A stretch of 64,000 bases of DNA, taken from the NCBI GenBank assembly GCA_030068145.1, contig JAPJBO010000695.1, forward strand, positions 60,582-124,581, written 5' to 3'. A program made the position numbers and the translations under genes. This stretch comes from Diplonema papillatum (taxonomy: Eukaryota; Euglenozoa; Diplonemea; Diplonemida; Diplonemidae). How positions within the stretch are numbered: the first letter of the stretch is position 1; each line of letters begins with the position of its first letter. Below are positions 53,168 through 64,000 of this stretch, piece by piece. Under the pieces are notes generated by a model. That model ran no database searches. It saw only the letters and a list, made by a program, of their open reading frames with translations, and was not told the DNA's origin.

Positions 53168-54679
53168 GGGTTTGCGGTTGGGAGACTTTTCACCGGGCAG
53201 CTTTTTGTCCGGCCCTTCTCCTGAAACGCATCTAATGTGTGCTGCTGCGGCGTCCGGACATCATCGGGTCGCACGCCGGTTCTGTCCAGTCAAACTCCAA
53301 CCACCGATTCGTGGGGACAGTACTCGTTTGGAGTGTCGAACAGTGGTGAAGAGTGGAGAACAGGCAACAGCGCAGTGTTGTACGGCGTGCGTATCCCTTC
53401 AGCCCGAGGGGCTGAAGGCCAGAGTTCATCTTTTTTTTTTTTTTTGCTTTTTTCCCAGACCGCGAAGCCGTGATGGGAAGAGTTCGATTGAGGATCAGGG
53501 GGTGTAAAGTTTTCGGGTGACTATCGTCGAAATGTTTCCTTTAATAAGGTATCGTATGGATGCCTTTTTTCGTTGACGTCGTTTAACCATTCGTGTGACA
53601 TCGTTGTTCCGGAGAAGTGCCCGTCTCATCATACTAATCTAAGAAAGGATGTCTAGTTCGGGTGTGTGTGAAGATCACTGCCTTTGCTTGGCGACACATC
53701 AAGTCTTCTCGAGTGAGAAGTGATGGGGGGAGGTGGGTGATGGGGGGGGGGGCGCAGGATTACGAGGAAGAATACGATCAGTATCGGTTCGCCAACACAG
53801 ATGGCTCCAAAACTGATTTGCCTTTAGTTGCTTGTCTCCTGTGTGTTCAGCGGTTCGGCTGCTCGTCGCATTGGCGGCTGACGTCCAGCGCGAACCATAC
53901 GCCCGGATCTTGCTGATCGCGCAAGAACTCCTGGGGGGTTTGCGGTTGGGAGACTTTTCACCGGGCAGCTTTTTGTCCGGCCCTTCTCCTGAAACGCATC
54001 TAATGTGTGCTGCTGCGGCGTCCGGACATCATCGGGTCGCACGCCGATTCTGTCCAGTCAAACTCCAACCACCGATTCGTGGGGACAGAACTCGTTTGGA
54101 GTGTCGAACGAGTGGAGAACAGGCAACAGCGCAGTGTTGTACGGCGTGCGTATCCCTTCAGCCCGAGGAGATGAAGGCCAGAGTTCATCTTTTTTTTTTT
54201 TTGCTTTTTTCCCAGACCGCGAAGCCGTGATGGGAAGAGTTCGATTGAGGATCAGGGGGTGTAAAGTTTTCGGGTGACTATCGTCGAAATGTTTCCTTTA
54301 ATAAGGTATCGTATGGATGCCTTTTTTCGTTGACGTCGTTTAACCATTCGTGTGACATCGTTGTTCCGGAGAAGTGCCCGTCTCATCATACTAATCTAAG
54401 AAAAGATGTCTAGTTCGGGTGTGTGTGAAGATCACTGCCTTTGCTTGGCGACACATCAAGTCTTCTCGAGTGAGAAGTGATGGGGGGAGGTGGGTGATGG
54501 GGGGGCGCAGGATTACGAGGAAGAATACGTTCGCCAACACAGATGGCTCCAAAACGGATTTGCCTTTAGTTGCTTGTCTCCTGTGTGCTCAGCGGTTCGG
54601 CTGCTCGTCGCATTGGCGGCTGACGTCCAGCGCGAACCATACGCCCGGATCTAGCTGATCGCGCAAGAACTCCTGGGGG
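53168..54679. repeat. Tandem duplication, two units of about 769 and 743 bp
   Basis: Unit 1 begins GGGTTTGCGGTTGGGAGACT at 53168 and the same string restarts at 53937. Unit 2 ends at CTCCTGGGG near 54679. They differ by small deletions (for example about 10 bp near 54100, and shorter G and T runs) and few substitutions. Each contains a family D core (53490 and 54240). Short frames are open in both but stop in different places, so no conserved protein is apparent. Confidence 0.88.
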
Positions 54680-54706
54680 GAAAGAACTTTGGGCTGACAT
54701 TTTTTT

Positions 54707-54970
54707 CGAGCCGGTCCATCCCCTCCTGATAGACCACAGTGCACGTGGTACACCATGACAGTTTGAGGTTAGAATGCAGACTATCTATAGCAATGACCTG
54801 CATCAGTCACAACGTTCCCTCTCGCTGGTTGCAATGCGATCGTTGTCGTAGGCGCTTCGCTTTGCGGCTCGCTTCCGTCTCGCATCGTCGTATCTGGGGA
54901 AATTGTCCAAGTGGCCATAATAGACAGCGGCGGAGAATTCGATGCAGTTCTAGGAGGGGCGGACCGGCTA
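54707..54970. mobile_element. MITE relative, copy 3 (family C, longer interior)
   Basis: The left end CGAGCCGGTCCATCCCCTCC and right end GGGGCGGACCGGCT match the ends of the two shorter copies. GATAGACC near the left and TTCGATGCAGTTCTAGG near the right are shared. The middle 180 bp is unrelated, and target duplications are not clear. It is an older or recombinant member. Confidence 0.7.
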
Positions 54971-55512
54971 AAATCTCGGGAATCCGCGGCCAAAACGGGC
55001 AAGAATCTTGGAAATTATCGGTCAAAGACCGGCAACCCCCCTGAGAGTCTTCGGGCGAAACCCGGCATCCTTCTTGGTGAAGCGCTGGTTCTCGCAAAAA
55101 AAGATGGGTTGTCGCCCAAGGGAACCTTTTGTACGTGAGTACAAACCTTCTTTCCGAAGGTGTTCCCGAACGGATTGTAGAGGTTGACTAATCGATAATA
55201 AAAGAAATCTTCATTTTCTTTTCACTTGCTGTAACAGTTGGTGTGTGAAAATGAAAACCTCCGTTTTTTTTTCTACCGTTCGGGACAGGATCAGGACCTC
55301 TGACCACTCGCCAAAACATGCTGCATCCATCTTTTTTAGACTTCGCAATACCTTGTAGGCAAATCAGATAAATGATGTGACCACGTCAGAGAATAGTACT
55401 GTGGTTGCCTGGTTCTTTCGGGGTTCGCGTCGGGTTCTTACTGGGTTCTATGAAAGGTATGATCGCGCATCCTAACCAAAAATGAATCGGTATTTTTAGA
55501 GTGCAAGTTCGC
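54971..55512. other. Gene-free interval
   Basis: No feature was recognised. Confidence 0.4.
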
Positions 55513-55760
55513 TTTGGGATCCGGGGTTTTATAGTCTCCGGGTGACCATAGTCGTAAAGGTTCCTTTAAGGTATAGTATGTTTGTTTGCGTATCGTATCT
55601 GCTGTAGTGGCAGTACGTGTGCTAGTGTGTATCTTTGCTGCCTATTCGACTTATTTTAGCGCGCGCTCGTATTTCCTATGTGCTTTGCCAAGTCCATGGC
55701 TCTTGTGACCGACACCGAGTACACGTTCGCAAGGAAAGCGATCTCGGGCCCCCCACGTGC
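55513..55760 (+). repeat. Family D copy followed by family H
   Basis: The family D core and tail (55513-55650) match 21719-21860. From about 55704 comes TGTGACCGACACCGAGTACA and then CTCGGGCCCCCCACGT, the family H signature seen at 56690-56745 and 57016-57060. Confidence 0.65.
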
Positions 55761-55892
55761 TATGGCCCCAGGGCTATGTTCAAAGACAGAGGCACCTGCG
55801 GTGCCAGAGTATGGTAGGCATATGCTCCCCTTGGCTTTCTGTGGAACCTGAAACGCCGACAGTTCCCACCGTTGCACGCAGTCCTCTCTGTG

Positions 55893-56109
55893 ATATCATG
55901 CAGGGTCAAAACCTTGTGTCTTTTTGGAAATGGCCAAAAAAAAAATTCCAGAAAAAAATTGGGTTTTTTGAATTTTAAAATGTTGGAACGAACTCTGCAG
56001 TAATTTTTGATGAAGTTGAGCAAAAAAAAATTCAAAAAAAAAAAATTGGGGGTCATCGGCCCCGCGGGAGCGTTTTAAAAAGACACAAGGTTTTGACCCT
56101 GCATGATAT
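55893..56109. mobile_element. 217-bp element with perfect 33-bp terminal inverted repeats
   Basis: Positions 55893-55925 (ATATCATGCAGGGTCAAAAC and on to CTTTTT) are an exact reverse complement of 56077-56109. The interior is A/T-homopolymer-rich. If the outermost TA is a duplicated target, the element proper begins TCATGCAGGGTC, as in TA-targeting Tc1/mariner-type MITEs. A lone end (CATGCAGGGTCAAACCCTTG) lies at 59826. No coding capacity. Confidence 0.8.
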
Positions 56110-56534
56110 GCAACCGGCACGGGCACAAAAGACAGTGCTTTTGCAGTTTGTACCTTGTTTTCTTTCTCAGGTTAGGAATCCCCATCAACCCCCAAACACG
56201 GATTATAACCGCTTTTTGAGCCTTTGTACTCTCCTCCTTGCAGCACGCTCTGTACTAGCCTTTTTTGATCCCCACGTCGTGCGGAAAGATTGAAGAGAGA
56301 ACCCCAATTGTCGATATTACTTTTCTGCTTCGCCAGATTTCCGCGGCACTGATCATATGCGACCAAAAAGAGAGTATGAGACATTGACGATTTCTTTTGT
56401 TTGCGCTGAATATCACCTGCTGCGTGTAGTATGCCGCCTTCTATTTTTTAGAATGTTTCTGGTACTAAGCTGCTTGGAATGGGTCATTATTCGACCCCCC
56501 CCCTTTAAGGACTAGGTGGGTGCGGGTTGTTTTA

Positions 56535-57060
56535 GAGTTAAAGTTCGCTTGAAATACCGGGGTTTTAGGGTCTCCGTGTGACCGTTCATGAATGGGTTCT
56601 CTTAGAGCAAGAAAGGGCTTTATGGTTACGGATTGTATATTTAGTGCATGCTTTCGTTATGGGTTATGGCTAGCCATATCCGGGACTGTTTGTGACCGAC
56701 ACCAAGTACATTCCTTCGTGGAGTGTAATCTTGGGCCCCCCACGTTCTACAAGTTGAGCAGGGGTTGCCTTGTAGCCCGTACCGGTCTGTTGTCCGCGTT
56801 TTTATGTATTTTCTCGTAGAGTAGTGCTTGGGTTTCGCGACACTTGCGGTGCTTCACGTGGTGCGGGTTGCTTCCGCCCTAATATAAGGTTTTTTTTGGG
56901 TAGATTTGCTGGGTAAAACTGTTCGTTGCTCGCCACAGTTAAGGCACTCTGGGCACACTGGGGGTTTTATTGGTGTGCACTTTCAATATGAGTGATGGCT
57001 AGCCATGCCCGGGACTGTTTGTGACCGACACCAAGTACATTCCTTCGAGGAGACTTGTTT
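56535..57060 (+). repeat. Family D core and two family H copies
   Basis: The D core GGTTTTAGGGTCTCCGTGTG is at about 56563. H copies follow at 56665-56745 and 56994-57055, each opening ATGGCTAGCCAT and CCGGGACTGTTTGTGACCGA, then CACCAAGTACATTCCTTCG. The H copies are about 90% identical over 55 bp. Confidence 0.7.
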
Positions 57061-57133
57061 CGTTCCAACGATACCTTGTCGACACAAACAACGAGAGCGC
57101 AGGCACAGGTGCGTGCGACAGAATTTCCTCCAC

Positions 57134-57500
57134 GGGGGGGGGGGGGGGGGGGGGGGGGCAGCGCTCTTGTTAAGGATCAGCCACTTTGGCCGGATGGCCG
57201 GATAAACCAGACCCCCCCCCCCCCCCCCCTCTACAGTGCAGTTGCCTTGGAGGCTGGGTGGTCAAATTCTCTAAGGTGAAATGGTCAAAATTCCCTGCCA
57301 AAAGTGGGCCCACAAAAATTTTCCAAAGTGTGGTATTTGGGGTATTTGGGGCAAAAAAAAATTTTTTTTTCTGACCGCCCACCGTGGTGACCACCTTAGA
57401 GTGTGACAGGTAGCGTCTCCCCCCTCCACAGTGAAAATAGCCTGAGGGGGGGGGGGTCAGCCGGCTGATGGATGGATGGATGGTTCTTAACAAGATGCCT
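57134..57500. repeat. Homopolymer-rich block (G25, C18, G10-12)
   Basis: Runs of G at 57134-57158, C at 57212-57229 and G around 57446 and 57500 are separated by A/T-rich DNA containing AAAAAAAAATTTTTTTTT. A GGAT tetranucleotide run lies at about 57468-57482. No gene. Homopolymer lengths may be unreliable. Confidence 0.7.
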
Positions 57501-58249
57501 GGGGGGGGGGTAGGGGGAGTCGAATAACAACACCTGTGTTATTATTCGATTTGTCGAATAATAATAAAAAATTCCGGGTAGCCGAACAGTTGCAGGATCA
57601 AATCGTGGTAGTGTTTGTAGACAACCAGACGTGTGTCAAACAACTGTGATTATTCGACACTGCAAACCCGACACTGTCGATTAGTACGAGGGAACCCACG
57701 TTAATACAGCTCTGTGCGCCATTTTAGCCGAACTCTGCTCGTGACCTAGCATACGGAAGGTACATACGCGAGCGTGGCTTGGCTTCTTGTCGGATCACGT
57801 AAGTTTTTATTTTCCTTTTTTTTCCCAGTTCATATAAAATATTTTCTGAAGGCATTCGTATAGGTATTTTGTTTCTTTCTCGTTTTCCTGTGTATGCAGG
57901 CCAGCAAACCCATGTGGTGAGGGCTGGTTGTTGGCGGGTGCGAAAAAGCGCTGCGAGTGTCCAGGCCCGAAGTCTTATGTTTCTCTTCCGTGAGATCCCC
58001 CTGTATTTTGCCGAGGATTGGGTTGACGTTGTGGCTCCCTCTGCAAAAGCACTCGGGTAACCGCTTGACTGAATGAACACTAGAAGTGCCGGCCGCACTA
58101 CGATGTCGAGAAGTCACATGCAAGGCGAACCGTACATGGCCGAGCCTACAAACGAACATCTTCTGGTCATAGAGCACCACACATTACATGTGGTAGCTCT
58201 AGGCGTATCTTACCTCAGTGTCGTCTCATGCGACGGTTGTCCTTCAACC
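57501..58249. other. Gene-free interval with ATTATTCGA hairpin
   Basis: GTCGAATAACAACACC with TGTGTTATTATTCGA (57519-57550) forms an imperfect hairpin, followed by another TCGAATAATAATAAA. Nothing else was recognised. Confidence 0.4.
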
Positions 58250-58372
58250 CAGGAAGAAGTCCACCTTGGTAGTTCTCACCGACACTCTCTGTTCGTTGCT
58301 CACTCTCCTCTATCTCCTGTACGCGGTGCGAATAAAAGATAATTCATTTCACGACACACGAAATTGGAACAC
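58250..58372 (+). repeat. Dispersed repeat, uninterrupted copy
   Basis: GTCCACCTTGGTAGT, CCGACACTCTCTGTTCGTTG, CTGTACGCGGTGCG and then AATAAAAGATAATTCATTTC with ACACACGAAATTGGAAC form one continuous stretch. In the related copy at 59868-60834 the two halves are separated by about 860 bp. Confidence 0.75.
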
Positions 58373-58774
58373 AGTTGGTAAGGAAGCAATGCATGTTCCC
58401 GAGTACCAGAGTATTTTGAGACCTAACGGACAAATCCAGTTGACCGTTGAGGCTGGAGGTGGTGTGGTTTCATAGGGCAAGTGAAGTCGGAAGCGACTTC
58501 TTGTTCCACGCACACAGACAAGGACGCATCCCAATGGAACACACTTCACCCATATACTGTATGTTGTTTTTTTCTCGCCAGTGAAAGCGCTAAGAGCCGG
58601 ACGGACGGGGAGGGGGATTGCAAGAAGGGAGGGGGGTAGGCTACCAACATTGGATTCCATTTATTTGGGCATTGCAGAGAGCTACTTGTCGTCGTTTCGT
58701 AGTTTTCCGCAACAGGTGCGTTCTTTGCCAGGAGTCTGACTTTCTCCCCCCCACCCCCTCATAGGGCAGGAATT

Positions 58775-59055
58775 TTTGCGGACGGCCGGCCGTCCGCGTC
58801 CGGCGGACGTCCGCCCGTCCGCAGTTTCTGAGGTGCGGAGGTTCTGATTCTGACGAGGCTCTTGAGTGGAGGGACCGAAGCGTTCAGTGAGATCCTGTAA
58901 CCGTGACAGGCCGGGGAAGCATTGGAAGGAAGCGGCTTGGGTTCTTGGCCACGTGAAGCCGTCCGGTAGCAGACGTGCGTTGGTTACCCTATATTGAGAC
59001 AGCAGCCGTCCGGCGGACGGCTGCCGTCCGCCGGACGGGCGGACGCGTCTGCAAA
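58775..59055. mobile_element. Inverted-repeat element with GC-rich CGTCCGCCGGACG ends
   Basis: The left end (58777-58823) and right end (59003-59050) are imperfect inverted repeats of about 48 bp made of GTCCGGCGGACG-type palindromes, ending in TTTTTGCGGACGG and TCTGCAAA. The interior is unique and of ordinary composition. I infer a MITE-like or hairpin element. No target duplication is seen. Confidence 0.55.
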
Positions 59056-59343
59056 TGGGAGACGGCCTCCAACTGTTCAGAACTTGGCTGCGACTCGCTA
59101 GAATCACTGACTAGTCTTCTTTTCCGGTGGCGATCTGCGAAGTAAACTCCGCGAGAGCAGGGTGGACATGGGAGGCGCCAATGGAAGTGCCGAAGGGAAA
59201 AGAGTGCGGAAGTAGGTCAGGGACAGCGAGTCCGGGGGCCGGAAGGGCTTGGATCAATCTAGGCTTGACACGATACAATCCCTGGTATCGGGGAATCTCT
59301 GATTCGTCAGATTTCCTCGGTCCAGTCTGGTTTGAGTGACAAG

Positions 59344-59411
59344 AAACCTGGTTGATCCTAGTCATATGCTTGTTTCAGGGATTAAGCCACGCAAGTCTCA
59401 GAGTAAATGGG
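59344..59411 (+). rRNA. Isolated 5' end of small-subunit rRNA, probably a pseudogene
   Basis: AAACCTGGTTGATCCT is followed at once by AGTCATATGCTTGTTTCA and GATTAAGCCACGCAAGTCTC, the universal 5' end of SSU rRNA. The usual GCCAGT after GATCCT is missing (6 nt), which would destroy the first helices. Similarity fades after AGAGTAAATGG. Flanks are not rDNA. Confidence 0.85.
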
Positions 59412-59867
59412 GTTCGAGATGGTGCAAAAGTGTTGATCAATGACGCACAGATTCCTTATATGTAGGTAGACTAGGGGGAAGGGTCGGGGGTAGCTCTCCG
59501 TAGAGAGCTATTATTGTGGCCGAGGAATGCTGTCTTTGTTTCCTTCGCTAATGCATGGTACAAGGGAGCGAGGCAGCTAGCTCGTACCAGCCGCAATCCG
59601 GTTGACGGGGGAAATTGCACCGGTCAGGAGCCTGAGGAGTTCAGGCGAGAGTCGTTGTGGGACTTTCCCCTCCATGGGAATCTTCTCCTGAAGACCTCGT
59701 AGGGCGAAGGGGTTCGGAACAGAAACACGACACAGAGTCGCAGGCGTAGACGTCCCAGGCTTCGCCCTCCCCCGTGGACAAACACAGCAGAGATGCAGCG
59801 CCAGGGGATAGGCCAGACCTGGTAACATGCAGGGTCAAACCCTTGTGTCTTTCCAGCCGTGAGTGCA

Positions 59868-60834
<967 letters not shown>

Positions 60835-60959
60835 ACTGCCAAGAGTGTCCGTGATGGAGCTGTATTTTCCCCAGGAGATAGTGGGGGTGGACTGCTGCCT
60901 TTCGCAGGTGGGAAGACCCCAAAAATGCCCGAGGGTCGGTGCTTATTGGCTGGACGGGG

Positions 60960-61300
60960 AGGAACAGTACAACCACAAAGTGGGTCGCTTTCGCCCTGCG
61001 CTATTAACCCACCATTGGGCTACAGCGTTTTCACGCACGTGGCGGCCTCCTCGAATATACTCTATAAAGCAGGTGCTTATTCAAGAACATTTCCGGAGTT
61101 GGGGCTTGCTGATAAACGAAGCAACGGCCGATCAGCATCAGCGGACCAAAGAGATGAAAACGATTAGGCAAAAAAGTTTCTTGCTCTTCGCATGTACAGG
61201 GTATAAACCTCTCTGGGGGGTTTCCTGGGTGATCACTTTTTTGGCTTCATTTTTTCTCTGTGTGCAGCCGCCGTTCCGGAAATGTTCCCGTCAGTACAAA
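60960..61300 (+). repeat. Dispersed repeat family A, best copy, with companion motif
   Basis: It holds CAACCACAAAGTGGGTCGCT, GGGCTACAGCG, GGCGGCCTCCTCGAATATAC, AAAGCAGGTGCTTATTCAAG, ACATTTCCGGAGTTGGGGCT and then, at 61273, GTTCCGGAAATGTTCCCG. Related copies are at 15030, 16272, 42294 and 42899. A weaker echo (AGGTTTCG, GTTGTTCCCGATATGTTCCC) occurs at 62590-62655. Confidence 0.65.
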
Positions 61301-61904
61301 TATGTGGGCGCTTCGTTTTGTGCGTGCCCGGATTGTGATAACATTCCTACCTTGATAGTGTCACTAAGTGTGTGCCTTAAAAAAATGTTTCTGGTTGGAA
61401 ACTAGTGATCAGCCGCCAGAACACCTAATGCAGGGCAACCCGCAAGAGTGTGGCACTAAGTGACTAAGTGGGCAGCTTGCTTTCGTTCACGAAATCGAAC
61501 AAGATACGTGAAAGCGAGGAAGACGCGCGTTTGTTTGGCCTCGCCAGCTTGCAAAGCGGACGTCGCCAAGAGGAGATAAGCGAAACTCTCCTTTCTACCG
61601 GGCTTGCACACTCAACCCCTAACGTAACCCCACGAATACCATCACGTGTAGTGCGCCTTTCATTCGGCGCCTCGGTTTTCTGAAGCACGCGAAATTGGAC
61701 CGCATTCGCAACGTCGAAGACAGATCACCAAGCGTGGCAACGACCTTACGTCGGCACAACCAGACCGTAGGTAGAGTGTTTGGCACCTCGAGAGTTAGAA
61801 GCATTGTCGTTGTAACGGTGTGTGGATAATATGTGCTCAACGCCATGACGTATCGTATAGAACGGTGGTTCGGTCTTTTGAGTCACAGGCACAGCATATA
61901 GACA

Positions 61905-61985
61905 GACCATCAGCGCATTTGCAGACAGGCACATGCGCGTCTGGATTGTCGGGGCGGTTGTTCGAAGCTCGCCACGGAGGGAAGA
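61905..61985 (+). repeat. Dispersed repeat family B, diverged right part
   Basis: GCAGACAGGCACATGCGCGT with GTCGGGGCGGTTGTTCGAAG and CTCGCCACGG parallels the right part of the family. Confidence 0.45.
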
Positions 61986-62089
61986 AATGTGAAAACGGGG
62001 TTTTGCCCAGAGGAAAACAATATGTTCAGACACAACACTCTCATGCATGTCGAATATTCGTGCATGAGTTTGATACGCTTCTTCTTCGA

Positions 62090-62996
<907 letters not shown>

Positions 62997-63524
62997 ATGT
63001 TGACGCATTCTGCCCCCTCCTCTCCTAGTGGAGGGAAGAGTGATGCTGCGTTCGAAGACTTCGACAGTTTTCTACCGGCGGCCCCTGTGCCAGGCCCGGG
63101 GAGGGCCCAGCGAGATCCGCTTTGTTGAAGGTGCACGGCACGCATGGCCAGCTCAGCACAGACGAAGCAGGCTGCAGAAGCCGGAGAAGGTCGCCAAGCG
63201 GCGACGCCGAGAGTGTCTAACGATCCAAGGCTGGCGAGCTGCGAACGCGGTCGACTCGCGCAGACAAGGATGAGACACCGGGGGTGGGATGGGACCCCCT
63301 AGCGGAGGTCCGTTGCGGCGGTGCCCGTCCACACTCTCTCGAGCACCGGGAATGGGGCGAAGGAAGCATCGATTGTCGTTGGTTCACCTCTGTACGACAT
63401 TCTGCAAACTCCGACTGAGGGGTACAACAAAAGCGTTCTTACCTCATTGGTTTCGACGAATGGACGCCGAAGCAACCAGAAGAGCCTCTGTGGGCCGACT
63501 CATGAACTGAGAATCCGCGATTGA
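62997..63524 (+). CDS. Possible small plus-strand gene, structure unresolved
   Basis: Three neighbouring frames are protein-like but not continuous. ATG 62997 opens MLTHSAPSSPSGGKSDAAFE and continues DFDSFLPAAPVPG before a stop. A second, in the same frame, begins at about 63144 (MASSAQTKQAAEAGEGRQ). A third ends at 63524 (ASIVVGSPLYDILQTPTEGY onward to THELRIRD). Introns or frameshifts would be needed to join them. Donor and acceptor sites of the kind used in XRN2 are not obvious. It would be convergent with the gene at 63609-63853 (minus), with tails 85 bp apart. Confidence 0.3.
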
Positions 63525-63608
63525 AAATCTCCTTCGTCGTCTAGGGGTGGGATGCTTCCCCTCCCAGGACCCGCACGGGCATTCAACCTTTTCAGCAGTC
63601 TCGGCTGG

Positions 63609-63853
63609 TTAAGCACCTGCCATCATGTCGCCCGGGGTGATGTCAGTTCTGCTGTCCAGCTCGGAGGAGGCTGACACGTGACTCACTTTGCTTCTGGCTT
63701 GAGAATGGATCATTTGTTGAAGAGCAGCCAGGTTCCGCTCGCTGAGAGTGAGCAAACGGCTCTTTCCCAGTGAATAGACGCTCGTCGTCTGGTACGACCG
63801 GTTCGTTGTTACCTGCGATTCAAACGTCATGAACGACTCGGATTCTTCGCCAT
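63609..63853 (-). CDS. Last exon of a minus-strand gene running off the right edge (partial)
   Basis: After a TTTCACACAG acceptor (intron ends at 63854) the frame reads, from its second full residue, GEESESFMTFESQVTTNRS, then YSLGKSRLLTLSERNLAAL, and ends PGDMMAGA with TAA at 63609. About 80 residues are visible, with amphipathic helical character in the middle and no recognised domain. The intron upstream contains the (AC)n tract, read on this strand, at the window edge. The protein's identity needs the upstream exons. Confidence 0.6.
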
Positions 63854-63920
63854 CTGTGTGAAAAAAGATAGGTGATATGTTTGTGTGTGCCGTCCAATCG
63901 GTTTCCCACTTGAATCTACC

Positions 63921-63921
<1 letters not shown>

Positions 63922-64000
<79 letters not shown>
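63922..64000 (+). repeat. (GT) microsatellite at the window edge
   Basis: At least 79 bp of GT repeat reaching the end of the window. It appears to lie within an intron of the minus-strand gene. Confidence 0.97.

Overview
The window looks like nuclear DNA of a free-living euglenozoan, most likely a diplonemid. The reasons are: a kinetoplastid-type single-chain mRNA capping enzyme (P-loop kinase-like domain, guanylyltransferase and cap methyltransferase fused); all ten confident genes, and a partial eleventh at the right edge, read from the minus strand; GC-rich and mostly intronless genes separated by kilobases of lower-GC, repeat-loaded DNA; flagellar and coiled-coil proteins; and isolated rRNA gene fragments. 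The organism assignment is inference. No spliced-leader sequence, tRNA or complete rRNA was recognised.

Layout, left to right, all genes on the minus strand: capping enzyme CGM1 (667-3840); a short axonemal DRC12-like coiled-coil protein (5113-5631); an ankyrin/TRPV-like cation channel (8506-11850); an unrecognised Ser/Pro/Arg-rich protein (12821-14530); an acyl-protein-thioesterase-like hydrolase (16568-17242); an XRN2/Rat1-type 5'-3' exoribonuclease in six exons (19804-25165); a Nup85-like nucleoporin in about four exons (26221-30176); a 1488-residue coiled-coil protein with 29-residue repeats (31565-36031); an IQ-motif coiled-coil protein (37990-40599); a four-repeat EF-hand protein (44221-46785), with a nearly identical copy of its 5' end 485 bp upstream; and the last exon of a gene running off the right edge (63609-63853). 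The two introns-containing genes were reassembled here by reading frame, phase and splice signals. Their introns are about 400-830 nt long and share a donor consensus close to GTATGC.

From 47.8 kb to the right edge, and in the gaps between genes, the DNA is dominated by repeats: a MITE with 16-bp terminal inverted repeats and clean 5-bp target duplications; a ~960-bp fold-back made of degenerate repeats; a 217-bp element with perfect 33-bp inverted ends; an ORF-bearing repeat at 47.8-48.5 kb with an ORF-less relative at 50.1-50.3 kb; a ~770-bp tandem duplication; several old dispersed families (named A, B, D and H here); arrays of the palindrome GCATACGTATGC; and long microsatellites, including (GTA)203. 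Functionally the genes are ordinary housekeeping, RNA-processing, nuclear-pore, flagellar and signalling genes. They do not form a pathway cluster, which fits a polycistronic, directional gene array.
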